A stretch of DNA of 44,019 nt from Candidatus Cloacimonadota bacterium. GTDB taxonomy: Bacteria; Cloacimonadota; Cloacimonadia; Cloacimonadales; Cloacimonadaceae. The notes under the pieces are model-generated. The model had not been told where the DNA came from and made no database searches. It saw only the letters and a program-made list of their open reading frames with translations. The stretch is taken from positions 1 to 44,019 of the forward strand of contig JAAYJN010000005.1 of the NCBI GenBank assembly GCA_012522935.1. The letters are read 5' to 3'. How positions within the stretch are numbered: the stretch's first letter is position 1; every line of letters begins with the position of its first letter. Shown here one piece after another: positions 31,764 to 41,251 of the stretch. A program made the translations under genes and the position numbers.

Positions 31764-32666
31764 ATGAAACACTGGCGCAGTCATCTGTTTGCCCTCATCA
31801 CCATCGCTATCTGGGCTACTTTGGAGGTATCTGGAAAGCTGTTGGATGGCTCTGTATCTCCGTATGGAATCACGGCTTGGCGTTTTCTGATTGGAGGCTT
31901 GGTGCTACTGCCTTTTGCCCTCAAAACCAAGACAGACGAGCGGGTGAATATCCGGGGCTTTGTGGAGCTGGTGGGCTTGGGCGTGCTGAATGTGTGTTTC
32001 AGTATGCTGATCCTGCATCTGTCTGTCTATTATGGCAAGGCGTCTTTGAGTGCGGTGATATTGAGCATCAATCCCTTGTTTGTGATGCTGTTTGCCGCCA
32101 TTATCCTCAAAGAAAAGATGAGTTTGGGGCAGATCTTGGGGCTGGTGTTGGCTTTGGTGGGTATCCTGGTCTTGGTGTTGGCAGAGGTGGAGATGGATAG
32201 TGAGAAATACCACAACCTGCCTCTGGGCATAGCATTGGCAGTGGTGGCGGCGCTGGGCTTTGGGCTGTACACGGTGCTCACCAAGCGGGCTGTGCAGCGG
32301 TTTGGCAATATCTTTGCCAATAGTATTTCCTTTATCAGCGGGGCAGTGATTCTCTTTCTATATATGATGTTTAGGGGTCACGATCTGGGCTTTGCACCCA
32401 CTTTGCCCAATCTAATGTTGATGGGATATCTGGGCATTATCCTCACGGGTGTGGCATATTTACTTTATTTTGAAGCAATGAAAGAGATAGGGGCTGCCGG
32501 GGCGTCGATGTATTTTTTCCTCAAGCCCATCATTTCCACGATACTGGCTTGGGTGCTGTTAAATGAGGCTTTGCGGGGCAGTCAGATAGCGGCGGTGGTG
32601 TTGATTGTGGCGGCAATGAACCTGCCTCTTTTGTATCGGCTTATAATTTTGAAAAATAGGTCTTGA
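31764..32666 (+). CDS. EamA/DMT-family membrane transporter
   Basis: A 300-residue protein with ten predicted membrane helices arranged as two EamA repeats of about 135 residues (first to about residue 135, second from about 150). Features include ITAWRFLIGGLVLLPFA, LSINPLFVMLFAAIILKEKM and the matching second-half FLKPIISTILAWVLLNEAL. Family members export or import amino acids and other small metabolites in the inner membrane. The substrate cannot be told. AAAAGGATAATGG precedes the start. It lies alone between a terminator and the ribosomal operon. Confidence 0.92.
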   Translation: MKHWRSHLFALITIAIWATLEVSGKLLDGSVSPYGITAWRFLIGGLVLLPFALKTKTDERVNIRGFVELVGLGVLNVCFSMLILHLSVYYGKASLSAVILSINPLFVMLFAAIILKEKMSLGQILGLVLALVGILVLVLAEVEMDSEKYHNLPLGIALAVVAALGFGLYTVLTKRAVQRFGNIFANSISFISGAVILFLYMMFRGHDLGFAPTLPNLMLMGYLGIILTGVAYLLYFEAMKEIGAAGASMYFFLKPIISTILAWVLLNEALRGSQIAAVVLIVAAMNLPLLYRLIILKNRS

Positions 32667-32739
32667 CTAAAATGGGTGCTCACAGAAAATTGCACTATTA
32701 TCAGAACAAATATTATCTAAGAACTATCAAGGAGACATA

Positions 32740-33036
32740 ATGGTCAAGCTGAGATTGAGAAGGATGGGAGCGAACGACGAGCCCTTCTATCGCATTGTAG
32801 CTGTTGATTCACGCGTGAAACGTGATGGCAAATACATAGAAAGCGTTGGATGGTATGATCCCAAGCCCAATCCTCATAAAATCAATATAAATACAGATCG
32901 CGCCATCTATTGGCTGAGCGTTGGTGCCCAGCCTTCGGATACGGTTCGGTCATTATTGCGCAAAGCCGGTGTATTGCAAATCTGGCACGAGCGCAAATTA
33001 GCTGATAAATCCCAAGTTGAAACAGACGCACAATAA
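32740..33036 (+). CDS. rpsP: 30S ribosomal protein S16
   Basis: A 98-residue S16, recognised by the start [19 protein letters not shown] and the [17 protein letters not shown] block. It stabilises the 16S 5' domain. AAGGAG lies just upstream of the ATG. First gene of the rpsP-khpA-rimM-trmD-methyltransferase-rplS operon. Confidence 0.98.
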   Translation: MVKLRLRRMGANDEPFYRIVAVDSRVKRDGKYIESVGWYDPKPNPHKININTDRAIYWLSVGAQPSDTVRSLLRKAGVLQIWHERKLADKSQVETDAQ

Positions 33037-33048
33037 GCGAGGTGAAAA

Positions 33049-33279
33049 ATGAAAGACCTGATTGAATTCATCGTGAAAGCATTGGTTGACGACCCCAGCG
33101 AAGTGAACATCAACGAGATCGCCGGAGACAAGATCACCCTATTCGAATTGCGAGTATCCAAGAATGACATTGGCAAAGTGATTGGCAAGCGCGGGCGTAC
33201 CGCCGGAGCCATTCGTACCATTATTAACGCCGTTAGCACCAAACAAGGAAAGCGAGCGGAGCTGGAAATTATCGAATAA
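33049..33279 (+). CDS. khpA: KhpA-like KH-domain RNA-binding protein
   Basis: A 76-residue single KH domain protein. The nucleic-acid loop GKVIGKRGRTAGAIRTII is near residues 44-61. Members bind RNA and in Gram-positives act with KhpB in cell elongation and sRNA stability. Placement between rpsP and rimM is the conserved location. The stop is immediately followed by the rimM ATG. Confidence 0.94.
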   Translation: MKDLIEFIVKALVDDPSEVNINEIAGDKITLFELRVSKNDIGKVIGKRGRTAGAIRTIINAVSTKQGKRAELEIIE

Positions 33280-33792
33280 ATGAAGATTTCCGATCTAATC
33301 GGGATCGGCAGGCTGGGCGGTGAGGACGCCGACGGCTTTTTCCATGTGTTGATCAAGCCGCGTTACCGCTCTGCCTTTGAAGACGCCCAGAGTGTCTTTT
33401 TGCTCTTTACAAGCGATAGAGTGTTTTACGTGACTATCAGTGAAAAAAAGGTATCAGATAACAAGGTGATGATACGTTTTGCGGAGGATGGCATCAGCGA
33501 AGAACGCCGCCGCCACCGCGAGACTCTGATTGCCATCGAAGCTGAAGCATTGGAAACGGATGAAGGCCTGGATCACCTCATCGGCTATGGCGTACTGTAT
33601 CAGGATCGCCATCTGGGAGAGGTGCAGGATTACTTTTTTAACAATGCCCAATATGTGCTGATAATCCGCCTGGATACGGGTGCCGAGCTAATGGTGCCGT
33701 ATGTGGATTACTATGTGCAGAGCGAGATTCCCGATCCCGGGATGATCGAGCTGGCGCACGCGGATAGTCTTTTGGCTGCGCTGGATTCCTGA
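33280..33792 (+). CDS. rimM: Ribosome maturation factor RimM
   Basis: A 170-residue protein with an N-terminal RimM barrel (about residues 1-88) and a C-terminal PRC-barrel (about 92-165, LDHLIGYGVLYQDRHLGEVQDYFF). It binds S19 and helps 30S head maturation. The N-terminal GRLGGEDADGFFHVLIKPR is a divergent form of the family motif. The start is directly adjacent to the khpA stop without a gap; AAGGA lies inside khpA upstream. Confidence 0.9.
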   Translation: MKISDLIGIGRLGGEDADGFFHVLIKPRYRSAFEDAQSVFLLFTSDRVFYVTISEKKVSDNKVMIRFAEDGISEERRRHRETLIAIEAEALETDEGLDHLIGYGVLYQDRHLGEVQDYFFNNAQYVLIIRLDTGAELMVPYVDYYVQSEIPDPGMIELAHADSLLAALDS

Positions 33793-33807
33793 TAACGGGA
33801 CGAGGCA

Positions 33808-34491
33808 ATGCTGCAGATCGACGTGCTGAGCCTGTTTCCAGAGACCTTTGCCGGGTTTCTGGATGCCAGCATCGTGGGGCGCGCCATCCACAAGGGCGAG
33901 CTGGAGGTGGAGATCACAAACTTTCGTGATTTTAGCCAGGACAAGCATCGCAAGGTGGACGACTATGCCTATGGCGGATTTGCTGGCATGGTGCTGCAGC
34001 CACAGCCTGTGTGGGATGCCCTGATTGATGTATTGGCAGGTGGCTTTGCGCCGGTGATCTATTTCACGCCGCAAGGGCGCCCGCTTTCCCAATCAATTCT
34101 GGAGCATTATGCCGGGCTGGAGAGGATTATCCTCTTGTGTGGCCATTACAAGGAGCTGGATCAGCGAGTGCGGGATTTGGCGGTGGCAGATGAGATTTCC
34201 CTGGGAGACTTGGTTCTCTCTGAAGGGGAGAACGTCGCCATGGCTTTTATCGATGGTGTTGACAGGCTGCAGGAAGGAGTGTTGAGCGACCCCGCTTCGG
34301 CGGATAGCGATTCCTTTGCCAGAGGCAAGAGTGGCTTGGGCTTTCCCTGCTATACCCGTCCCCAAAGCTGGATGGGACAGGATGTCCCAGAGGTGCTCAC
34401 CACAGGCGATCACGCCCGCATCACATCCTGGGCAGAAGAACAAGCCCGGAGGCTCACGCGGGTGCGCCGTCCTGATTTGATTGATGATTGA
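33808..34491 (+). CDS. trmD: tRNA (guanine37-N1)-methyltransferase
   Basis: A 227-residue SPOUT-class enzyme that methylates N1 of G37 in tRNAs to prevent +1 frameshifting. Motifs include LSLFPETFAGFLDASIVGRA, DDYAYGGFAGMVLQP, LLCGHYKELDQRV and YTRPQSW...VPEVLTTGDHA, which form the knotted AdoMet site. The usual SGGE is SEGE here, and YGGG is YGGF. The catalytic Asp region SDSF is kept. Its TGA shares a base with the ATG of the next gene. Confidence 0.95.
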   Translation: MLQIDVLSLFPETFAGFLDASIVGRAIHKGELEVEITNFRDFSQDKHRKVDDYAYGGFAGMVLQPQPVWDALIDVLAGGFAPVIYFTPQGRPLSQSILEHYAGLERIILLCGHYKELDQRVRDLAVADEISLGDLVLSEGENVAMAFIDGVDRLQEGVLSDPASADSDSFARGKSGLGFPCYTRPQSWMGQDVPEVLTTGDHARITSWAEEQARRLTRVRRPDLIDD

Positions 34492-35150
34492 TGGCAAATC
34501 TGCATCTTGCCCTCTTGCACTATCCGGTTCTGAATAAAACCGGGGAGAGGATTACATCTTCCATTACCAATCTGGATTTGCACGATATCTCCAGAGCTGC
34601 CTACAGCTATGGTGCCTCCTCCTTCTGGGTGGTTCATCCAGACGAGGCACAAACGCAGCTGCTAAAAGAGATTATCGGCTTTTGGCAGGCATCACCCCAG
34701 TTGCCCTACAATCCCAAGCGCAGTGAAGCTCTGGGCATCATCAGGCACAGCCACGATTTTGATACCATGATAGATAAAATTACAACGCAGGAAGCGGCGC
34801 GTCCCATAATTATTTCAACGACGGCGCGCACCAGGCAGCCTCAGATTTCATATACAGCTCTGAGGTCTCTTTGCCGCCTGAACCGGCCGATACTGATTGT
34901 ATTTGGCACGGGTTTTGGCCTTTGCGAAGAGATTCATGCCGCCGCAGACCATATTCTCGCACCCATAACCGGTGTGAGGAGCTTTAACCACTTATCGGTG
35001 CGCAGCGCCGTTGCCGTCATTTTGGACCGTCTTGCTTCCGAGAACATATATGGGAGGAACCATGGATATTCTGCACACAGTTGGCAGAGACCAAATCAGA
35101 ACCGACTTTCCCGAGTATCGCGTAGGCGACACCGTGAAGGTCCACTATAA
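34491..35150 (+). CDS. Predicted SPOUT-like RNA methyltransferase (PF09936-type) running into rplS
   Basis: A 219-residue ORF whose first 187 or so residues look like the RNA methyltransferase domain often placed between trmD and rpl[29 protein letters not shown] near the start, [13 protein letters not shown], and [24 protein letters not shown] at the knot. The RNA target of this family is not known to me. Family proteins end soon after that last motif. Here the frame continues 89 bases into rplS, adding an Arg-rich tail ([13 protein letters not shown]) with no family resemblance. The tail may be a lost stop codon or a sequence error. The ATG at 34491 overlaps the trmD stop; TTG at 34488 is less likely. 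Confidence 0.88.
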   Translation: MANLHLALLHYPVLNKTGERITSSITNLDLHDISRAAYSYGASSFWVVHPDEAQTQLLKEIIGFWQASPQLPYNPKRSEALGIIRHSHDFDTMIDKITTQEAARPIIISTTARTRQPQISYTALRSLCRLNRPILIVFGTGFGLCEEIHAAADHILAPITGVRSFNHLSVRSAVAVILDRLASENIYGRNHGYSAHSWQRPNQNRLSRVSRRRHREGPL

Positions 35151-35415
35151 AATTAAAGAAGGCAGCAAAGAACGCATACAGGTGTTTCAGGGCATCGTGA
35201 TCCAGAAACGCGGAGCAGGCGTCTCCAAGACCTTCACAGTTCGTAAAATATCAAATGGTATTGGCGTGGAGAGGATATTCCCACAGAATTCACCCAATAT
35301 CGACAAGCTTGAAATCGTTCGCTTTGGCCAGGTTCGCAGGGCCAAACTCTTTTACCTGCGCGGTGCCAAAGGCAAAGCTGGAAGGATCAAAGAACGCCGC
35401 AGATTCACTGCATAG
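35062..35415 (+). CDS. rplS: 50S ribosomal protein L19
   Basis: A 117-residue L19, at the 30S-50S interface. Recognised by [35 protein letters not shown] and the [20 protein letters not shown] end. The ATG at 35062 follows GGGAGG (35052-35057); the frame is open upstream to 35011 but that would lengthen L19 past its normal N-terminus. It overlaps the preceding methyltransferase frame. Last gene of the operon. Confidence 0.97.
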   Translation: MDILHTVGRDQIRTDFPEYRVGDTVKVHYKIKEGSKERIQVFQGIVIQKRGAGVSKTFTVRKISNGIGVERIFPQNSPNIDKLEIVRFGQVRRAKLFYLRGAKGKAGRIKERRRFTA

Positions 35416-35438
35416 CATTGTAAAAACTACCAAGCAAT

Positions 35439-35486
35439 ATGGAGCCCGTGAAATACATGAGTCATCAGCGGGCTCCATCCTTTTTT
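35439..35486 (+). terminator. Terminator after rplS
   Basis: ATGGAGCCCG (35439-35448) pairs perfectly with CGGGCTCCAT (35469-35478) around a 20-base loop, followed by CC and six T residues. Confidence 0.85.
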
Positions 35487-35509
35487 AGCCTGTGTAAGAG
35501 GCACGCAAT

Positions 35510-35977
35510 ATGGATAATTCAACACTTTTATACCTGTATTACAACCAGTCTGGTTTTCACATCATGCTCACCCTCCTTGGTGAGACGGTGACGGTGATAG
35601 ACTTTTTGGATAAAGACAGTCCCCAATCCCAAGAGCCCACATCCGCGCATCCCTATATAGACCAGTTGGATGCGTATCTGCATGGGCGCATCAAAGAGCT
35701 GGATTTGCCTTACAGGCTAAGCGCCACGCCCTTTGTGACCAAAGTGTACGAAGCCACCAAGGCCATCCCCAGAGGGCAGACCGCCAGCTATGGGGAGATT
35801 GCCGCCTTGGCGGGCAGCCCCAAAGCCGCACGCGCAGTGGGGGCAGCAATGGCATCCAATCCCCTGCCTCTCATCATCCCCTGCCACAGGGTGGTGGGCT
35901 CCTCCGGCAAGCTGACGGGCTTTGGCGGAGGCTTGGACCTCAAAGAACGCCTCTTGAATCTGGAAAAAGATACATGA
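35510..35977 (+). CDS. ogt: Methylated-DNA--protein-cysteine methyltransferase
   Basis: A 155-residue suicide repair protein that removes alkyl groups from O6 of guanine onto its own cysteine. The active site [10 protein letters not shown] lies near residue 124; the DNA-reading helix has [14 protein letters not shown]. The N-terminal domain is short and divergent, as in Ogt-type proteins. Its stop overlaps the acpS start (ATGA). Confidence 0.94.
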   Translation: MDNSTLLYLYYNQSGFHIMLTLLGETVTVIDFLDKDSPQSQEPTSAHPYIDQLDAYLHGRIKELDLPYRLSATPFVTKVYEATKAIPRGQTASYGEIAALAGSPKAARAVGAAMASNPLPLIIPCHRVVGSSGKLTGFGGGLDLKERLLNLEKDT

Positions 35978-36357
35978 TCTTTGGCATCGGCACGGATATC
36001 GTTCAGGTAAAACGCCTGCAAAACAGCATGGAGAGGCAGCCTGCCATGGCGTCAACGCTGTTTACCCCCAAGGAGCGGGAGTATTGCGAAATACGGGCAT
36101 CCAAATGGCAATCCTATGCCGCCAGGTTTGCAGCCAAAGAAGCCTTTATGAAGGCATTGGGAACGGGCTGGACAGAGGGCGTGCACTGGAAACATATCGA
36201 AATCCTGCGCAGTGGTGATGATGCACCACGGCTGGTTTTATCGGATAGCACCAAAGAACTGGCTCACAAGCTGGGCGCAGGTGCCATCCACATCAGCATC
36301 TCTCACGAACAGGACTATGCCACTGCCTGCGTAGTGATAGAGAAAATCAATTCTTGA
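35974..36357 (+). CDS. acpS: Holo-[acyl-carrier-protein] synthase
   Basis: A 127-residue phosphopantetheinyl transferase that moves 4'-phosphopantetheine from CoA to the carrier serine of ACP. The Mg-binding motifs [11 protein letters not shown] (residues 3-13) and [15 protein letters not shown] (near residue 50) are intact, and the [12 protein letters not shown] end is typical. Coupled to ogt by overlap. Confidence 0.95.
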   Translation: MIFGIGTDIVQVKRLQNSMERQPAMASTLFTPKEREYCEIRASKWQSYAARFAAKEAFMKALGTGWTEGVHWKHIEILRSGDDAPRLVLSDSTKELAHKLGAGAIHISISHEQDYATACVVIEKINS

Positions 36358-36410
36358 CACAATCAGACATGCTATAGAGATTGCACACGGTAAAGGTGGT
36401 TTAACTTATT

Positions 36411-37034
36411 ATGGATTGTATCGTTATCTTTGGTATTCAGGGCAGCGGCAAAGGCGTGCAGGCAAAGCTATTGAGCGCACACCTCAGCTATCAACACATT
36501 ATGATAGGGGACCTTCTGCGGGAGCAAATCCTCCTCAAGACCCAGATCGGCAAAAAAGTGGAAAGGGTGATTGGCGGTGGTGGATTGGCAGATGATGATC
36601 TGATTTATGAGCTTATCAGCCATTCTTTGTGTGACACGGCTGCCGGCATAGTATTTGATGGATTCCCTCGCACCCCCACACAGGCGGAGCATCTGTGTGC
36701 CAATTTTACGGTGCAAAAGGCATTTTACCTGGAGCTGGATGATGCCACTGCCATTTCACGCATCGAGAGCAGACGCGTATGCAGCCGTTGTGGAGAGATC
36801 TATAACTTGGTTAGCAAAAAACCACAAGTTGAGGGAGTCTGTGATGTGTGTGGCAGTGCGCTGATTATCAGGGATGATGACAAACCCAGCGCCATCCGCA
36901 AGAGAATCAAAGACTTTCACGAGCGAACCCAGGGACTTACCGAATTCTTTGCCGAAAAAGGACTGCTTGCCACCATTCCCGCAGCAGGAACTCCGGAAGA
37001 GGTGTTTGCCACTCTCTTATCACAATTGGGCTGA
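36411..37034 (+). CDS. adk: Adenylate kinase (zinc-finger LID type)
   Basis: A 207-residue nucleoside monophosphate kinase that balances AMP, ADP and ATP. The P-loop is GIQGSGKGVQAK (residues 7-18), with Val where most Adk have Thr. FDGFPRTPTQAEHL is the NMP-binding/Walker B region. The LID has four cysteines in CSRCGEIYN...CDVCG, a zinc site. RDDDKPSAIRKRI follows. UMP/CMP specificity is less likely. A 53-base gap from acpS contains TTGACA and TATAGA, but too close together for a sure promoter. Confidence 0.9.
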   Translation: MDCIVIFGIQGSGKGVQAKLLSAHLSYQHIMIGDLLREQILLKTQIGKKVERVIGGGGLADDDLIYELISHSLCDTAAGIVFDGFPRTPTQAEHLCANFTVQKAFYLELDDATAISRIESRRVCSRCGEIYNLVSKKPQVEGVCDVCGSALIIRDDDKPSAIRKRIKDFHERTQGLTEFFAEKGLLATIPAAGTPEEVFATLLSQLG

Positions 37035-37051
37035 GGCTCCCCTATCAGACA

Positions 37052-38743
37052 ATGATCATCAAACTGCTGCGCTGCACTTTGGCAAAAGTGGAGCAGCTGG
37101 CGTATCTCCTTGCCGTATGGAGCTTTTTGGTATTGTTTCTACAGCCGGTGATAGCCGCCTATCTCCAGATAGACAAAGTGGAGATCATTACCGCTCTCAT
37201 CAATATCTGCCTGCTATTTCTTACCATCATCAACCGCCTGCTTGCACGCAGAGGCACCACAGATAGAAACCTGCTTTTCTTTGATCTCATCATGCTTGCC
37301 CTGGGTGCCTTATTGATCTTTTACAGCGCCAAATTCGTGATCTTCTTCCTCCTTGCAAGGCAGACCTGGCATATCCTGCAATACTTTCTCTTTCATGCCT
37401 TTGACGGCAGATTCTACCGGGCTTTGGCGGCTAATCCCCCCGTATCGCTGATGTTGAGCTTTGCCTTGGTGATAGCCGTGGGAACCGTTCTGTTGATGAT
37501 GCCTTCCGCCTCAAGTGATGGGAAGATCACCAGCTTTGTGGATGCACTCTTCACCGCCACCTCTGCCACCTGTGTGACGGGATTGATGGTGAATAATGTA
37601 GGCACCTATTATAGCTTTGTGGGGCAATTGATCATCCTGCTCCTCATCCAGATTGGTGGCTTGGGGATCATGACCATCTCCACCGCTTTTGCCATCGTAT
37701 TGGGGCAAAGGCTTACCATGAAGATGGAAAGCGTGATGTATCAGATGGTGGGCGGCAATCAAAGGCTGGATGTGCTGCAACTACTCAAGCGCATCGTGAT
37801 CGTCACCATCCTGATAGAGGTGGCGGGTGCCGCACTCTTATACATACGCTTCTCGGCTCACAACCCTCCGCTGCAAGCCTTTTATTACAGTGTGTTTCAC
37901 TCCATTTCCGCCTTCTGCAGCGCTGGTATTTCGGTATTTCCAGATAATCTGATGGGTTATTCTTCAGATGTATTGATGAATCTCGTCATCCCCCTGCTTT
38001 CCATTGTGGGCAGCCTGGGGTTCATCGTGATCATAGATCTCAGCCGCTATCTATTTACAGGCAAAAAGGGGCGCAAGCTGGCCCTGCATTCCAAGATTGT
38101 GCTCATCACCACCGCCGCCCTTCTGGGCTTTGGGATGCTGGCGTTTTTTATCACGGAATACTGGGGAGCGATGGATGGCTTTCCCTTTGCCCAGCGCCTG
38201 CTGGCTTCGTGGTCACACAGCGTCAATTCCCGCACGGTGGGCTATCACACGATTGATGTCAGCCTTCTGGGACGCTCCAGCATCATGATTTCCCTCTTGT
38301 TGATGTTTATCGGCGCCTCTCCCGGCTCCACCGGCGGAGGGGTAAAGACCACCACCTTTGCCGTGCTGGTGCTATCCATCACCTCGCTACTCAAGGGCAA
38401 GAAAGACCTGGTGATCTTCAACCGCAAGATATCGGCTGCCAACATCCGTCAAGCCACCTCGCTGGTGGTGCTTTCTGCCGCCATCATCTTTGCGGCTGCA
38501 GTCATTTTGCTATCAATCGAGCCTTTCTCTTTTGACAAGATGATCTTTGAAACAGTCTCTGCCTTTGGAACGGTGGGTCTTTCCACAGGCATCACACCCC
38601 TGCTCAGCGCCGCCGGCAGGCTCCTCATCACCCTCCTGATGTATGTGGGGCGCATCGGCCCGCTCACCATGATTTATGCCTTTGCCATCAAACGGCAGGC
38701 AGTAAACCTTGGCTATGCAGAGGAAAAGATAGCCATTGGCTAA
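37052..38743 (+). CDS. TrkH/KtrB-type potassium uptake membrane subunit
   Basis: A 563-residue inner-membrane K+ translocator. Two to three extra N-terminal helices (to about residue 115) precede the four pore repeats. Filter-like segments are SATCVTGLMV (near residue 172), SAFCSAGIS, SVNSRTVGYHT and SAFGTVGLSTG. A SPGSTGGGVKTTTFA motif lies near residue 430. It pairs with the TrkA-type gene 36 bases downstream. Whether Na+ or H+ coupled is not clear. Confidence 0.95.
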   Translation: MIIKLLRCTLAKVEQLAYLLAVWSFLVLFLQPVIAAYLQIDKVEIITALINICLLFLTIINRLLARRGTTDRNLLFFDLIMLALGALLIFYSAKFVIFFLLARQTWHILQYFLFHAFDGRFYRALAANPPVSLMLSFALVIAVGTVLLMMPSASSDGKITSFVDALFTATSATCVTGLMVNNVGTYYSFVGQLIILLLIQIGGLGIMTISTAFAIVLGQRLTMKMESVMYQMVGGNQRLDVLQLLKRIVIVTILIEVAGAALLYIRFSAHNPPLQAFYYSVFHSISAFCSAGISVFPDNLMGYSSDVLMNLVIPLLSIVGSLGFIVIIDLSRYLFTGKKGRKLALHSKIVLITTAALLGFGMLAFFITEYWGAMDGFPFAQRLLASWSHSVNSRTVGYHTIDVSLLGRSSIMISLLLMFIGASPGSTGGGVKTTTFAVLVLSITSLLKGKKDLVIFNRKISAANIRQATSLVVLSAAIIFAAAVILLSIEPFSFDKMIFETVSAFGTVGLSTGITPLLSAAGRLLITLLMYVGRIGPLTMIYAFAIKRQAVNLGYAEEKIAIG

Positions 38744-38779
38744 GTGGAGGATGCCAATAATGAAGAGAAGGAGAATGAA

Positions 38780-39484
38780 ATGGCACGTTATGCAGTGATT
38801 GGATTGGGCAGGTTTGGAATGACCGTTGCCACCGTCTTGGCAGAATACGGGATGGACGTGATGGCGATAGATAAAGACCAGGAATTGATAAATGAAATCA
38901 GCAGCCACGTTGCCAGTGCATACTGCCTGGATTCCACGGATGAAGCGGCATTGCGCACCCTCAATCTAAACGAGGTGGATGCCGTGATCATCGGTATTGG
39001 CAGCCAGATTCAAGAATGTATCCTCACCGCCGCCATCCTCAAAAAGATAGGAGTCAACCTCATCTATTCCAAGGTGGAAAACCGCCTGCACGGCAAGATA
39101 ATGGAGCTGGTGGGCGTCCAACACATCCTGTTGCCGGAAGAGATCGTGGGCAATCAGCTTGCCAAGAGGCTGATCTCCACCAATATCCTGGAATACACCA
39201 ACCTCTCCACCGGCCACACCATGATAGAACTGGTTGCACCCAAGGAATTTGTAGGCAAAACCCTGCAAGAGCTTGCCCTGCCCTCAAAGCGCGGCATCAA
39301 TATAATCGCCATCAAATATAACTATTTGGATGTGACTGAAGAGGGAGACAACGTAATTGAAAACCGCCTCAATGAAATGCCCGGCGCCAACGACCTCATC
39401 AATGAAGGCGACGTCCTCATCCTTTTGGGCACCAAAGGGAATGTGGATAAACTGATTTACGATACAAGCGCCAAAAAGGAATAA
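38780..39484 (+). CDS. TrkA/KtrA-type potassium channel regulator
   Basis: A 234-residue cytoplasmic protein: RCK/TrkA-N Rossmann domain (about residues 1-135; YAVIGLGRFGMTVA nucleotide-binding glycines at 4-17) and a TrkA-C domain (about 140-225). It gates the TrkH-type subunit encoded just upstream. TrkA-C domains can bind c-di-AMP in some bacteria, a possible link to the cdaA gene in this window (inference). The ATG at 38780 follows GAAGGAG; a GTG at 38744 in the same frame is not favoured. Confidence 0.95.
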   Translation: MARYAVIGLGRFGMTVATVLAEYGMDVMAIDKDQELINEISSHVASAYCLDSTDEAALRTLNLNEVDAVIIGIGSQIQECILTAAILKKIGVNLIYSKVENRLHGKIMELVGVQHILLPEEIVGNQLAKRLISTNILEYTNLSTGHTMIELVAPKEFVGKTLQELALPSKRGINIIAIKYNYLDVTEEGDNVIENRLNEMPGANDLINEGDVLILLGTKGNVDKLIYDTSAKKE

Positions 39485-39489
39485 GCCCC

Positions 39490-40221
39490 ATGAAAAAATC
39501 ATTTAAGAAACGCTATCACCTCCTGCTTATCGTCCTTTTGGGCATCGTCTTCCTCCAATCCGCCCTCATCCTCTTCACCCTGCACCATGCCACCAGCCTC
39601 CAGGCGCTCAGCTTTGATATCCAGACCATCCTCATCGTCTTTTTCTTTATCATATTTGCATATCTGATTGTGATTTACAACTATATCCCCTTCCGCCTGC
39701 GCAAGGCATTTCGCGAGATTGAACAGCTGATAGAAGAGATCTCGCAAGGCAATTATCAGATAGATATCGATTCCAGCACCTACGATCAGGATGCCGATAT
39801 CCAAAAGCTGATTATCGCCCTGCAGAAGATGCTCAATATCCTCTTGCGTTTTGACAACGCCAAAGCAGAGAAAATCTTTGAACATCATCAACGCATCACC
39901 CAGCTTATCAATATCTTGCCCCAGGGCATCATCATTGCCTCCTCCAGCGGAGACGTGGTGTATTGCAACGATACCATGCGCAGGGCATACCCCGCCATCA
40001 GCGAAGAAGTGAATATCGGGCAGCTCATCTTTGCCAATTCCTTTGATTCCCACCTTTTTAACGTGTTAAACGACGCCATACGCAACGGCAGCAGCCTCAA
40101 CAAACAGCTCTTGGAAGATGCAAAGAGCCAGCGCAAGGCATACATCGATAGCACGATGATCCGCAACCGCAAAGGCGTGGCAACAGGCTCTGTTTTTGTG
40201 ATCCAGGTTTTGGAGCGATGA
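39490..40221 (+). CDS. Membrane-anchored HAMP/PAS-like sensor without output domain
   Basis: A 243-residue protein with two N-terminal membrane helices (about residues 9-30 and 46-66), a HAMP-like or coiled-coil linker (about 67-130) and a PAS-like domain (about 131-240: LINILPQGIIIASSSGDVVYCND). No histidine kinase, GGDEF or methyl-accepting region follows. It starts five bases after the TrkA-type gene and its stop overlaps the rluD-type start, so it is cotranscribed. A sensory role linked to ion uptake is a guess from position only. Confidence 0.8.
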   Translation: MKKSFKKRYHLLLIVLLGIVFLQSALILFTLHHATSLQALSFDIQTILIVFFFIIFAYLIVIYNYIPFRLRKAFREIEQLIEEISQGNYQIDIDSSTYDQDADIQKLIIALQKMLNILLRFDNAKAEKIFEHHQRITQLINILPQGIIIASSSGDVVYCNDTMRRAYPAISEEVNIGQLIFANSFDSHLFNVLNDAIRNGSSLNKQLLEDAKSQRKAYIDSTMIRNRKGVATGSVFVIQVLER

Positions 40222-41249
40222 AGCAAAAGATTAAGATCATCTACGATCTCAGCGCTCCTCAGAGATTGGATAAATACCTCTCCGAGCTGAGGATACAGGA
40301 GCTTTACAGCCGCAGCTTTATTGAAAGGCTAATAGATGAAGACCGCATCCTGGTCAATCTCATCCCGGTAAAGAAAAGCTATCTGTTGCAGGAAGGAGAC
40401 GAGATAGACGTTAATCTGCCAGAGCCCCAGCCCCAGGATATCATACCCCAAAACATCCCCCTGGAAGTGCTGTATGAAGATGACGATTTGGCTGTAATCA
40501 ACAAAGAACCCGGCCTCATCGTCCACCCCGGTTTTGGCAATCCAGATATGACTTTGGTGAATGCCCTCGTTTTCCGCTGGGGAGAGCAGCTTTCCACCGG
40601 CAGAGCGGCAGACCGCCCCGGCATTGTCCACCGCTTGGACAGGGGCACCAGCGGCCTGATGGTTATCGCCAAAAACGACCTCACCCAAAGCCGCCTGAGC
40701 GATATGTTTGCCCGCCGGGAAGTGCGCAAGACCTATCTTGCCATCACCAGCGGCATCCCGCAGGCAGGGGAAGATACCATCACCAACAATATTGCCCGTA
40801 GCATGAGCAATCCCCGCAAGATGTGTGTGGCAAACGAAGGCCGCCAGGCAATTACCCATTACAAAATCATCCATTATTTTGACTTCTTTTCCTTGGCAAA
40901 GATAGACCTCGAGACAGGCAGAATGCACCAGATAAGGGTCCACTTTGCCCACATAGGCTACCCCATATTGGGGGATTTGCTCTATAACACCCGCAACCAT
41001 GTGTATTCACTAATACCTCCAAATATGAAGCGCAGGGTGACGGAATTGCTCCTCAATCATCTCCGCAGACAGGCGCTGCATGCGTGGCGATTGGAATTTA
41101 CCCATCCCATTTCCGGCAAAAAAATAGACGTCCAAGCCCCCCTGCCGGAGGATTTTATCTACACCCTCAATTGGCTGCAGGAGAATTTTGCTCTTGACAA
41201 AACCAGCCTCGATATAGAAGCTATTTTGAAATACAATTTAACGTGGTAA
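40218..41249 (+). CDS. RluA-family rRNA/tRNA pseudouridine synthase
   Basis: A 343-residue enzyme with an N-terminal S4 RNA-binding domain (about residues 12-75) and a RluA catalytic domain. The active-site motif [16 protein letters not shown] carries the nucleophilic Asp near residue 140. VHPGFGN and [23 protein letters not shown] follow the family pattern. RluD-like proteins modify 23S rRNA helix 69, but the exact target is not fixed by these motifs. Its start overlaps the sensor stop (ATGA). Confidence 0.94.
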   Translation: MKQKIKIIYDLSAPQRLDKYLSELRIQELYSRSFIERLIDEDRILVNLIPVKKSYLLQEGDEIDVNLPEPQPQDIIPQNIPLEVLYEDDDLAVINKEPGLIVHPGFGNPDMTLVNALVFRWGEQLSTGRAADRPGIVHRLDRGTSGLMVIAKNDLTQSRLSDMFARREVRKTYLAITSGIPQAGEDTITNNIARSMSNPRKMCVANEGRQAITHYKIIHYFDFFSLAKIDLETGRMHQIRVHFAHIGYPILGDLLYNTRNHVYSLIPPNMKRRVTELLLNHLRRQALHAWRLEFTHPISGKKIDVQAPLPEDFIYTLNWLQENFALDKTSLDIEAILKYNLTW

Positions 41250-41251
41250 AA

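Noticed and set aside
34141-34230. TrmD with apparently broken motifs (GHYKELDQR, SEGE)
   Set aside because: GHYK-type variants are, from memory, common in Bacteroidetes-like TrmD, and the catalytic Arg/Asp regions are kept; this is lineage variation rather than decay.
35011-35061. A longer start for rplS at 35011
   Set aside because: It would add 17 residues beyond the normal L19 N-terminus, while the ATG at 35062 has GGGAGG at the right distance.
36354-36378. Promoter upstream of adk (TTGACA and TATAGA)
   Set aside because: The spacer is only 13 bases, too short for a standard sigma-70 promoter; an extended -10 alone is possible but unproven.
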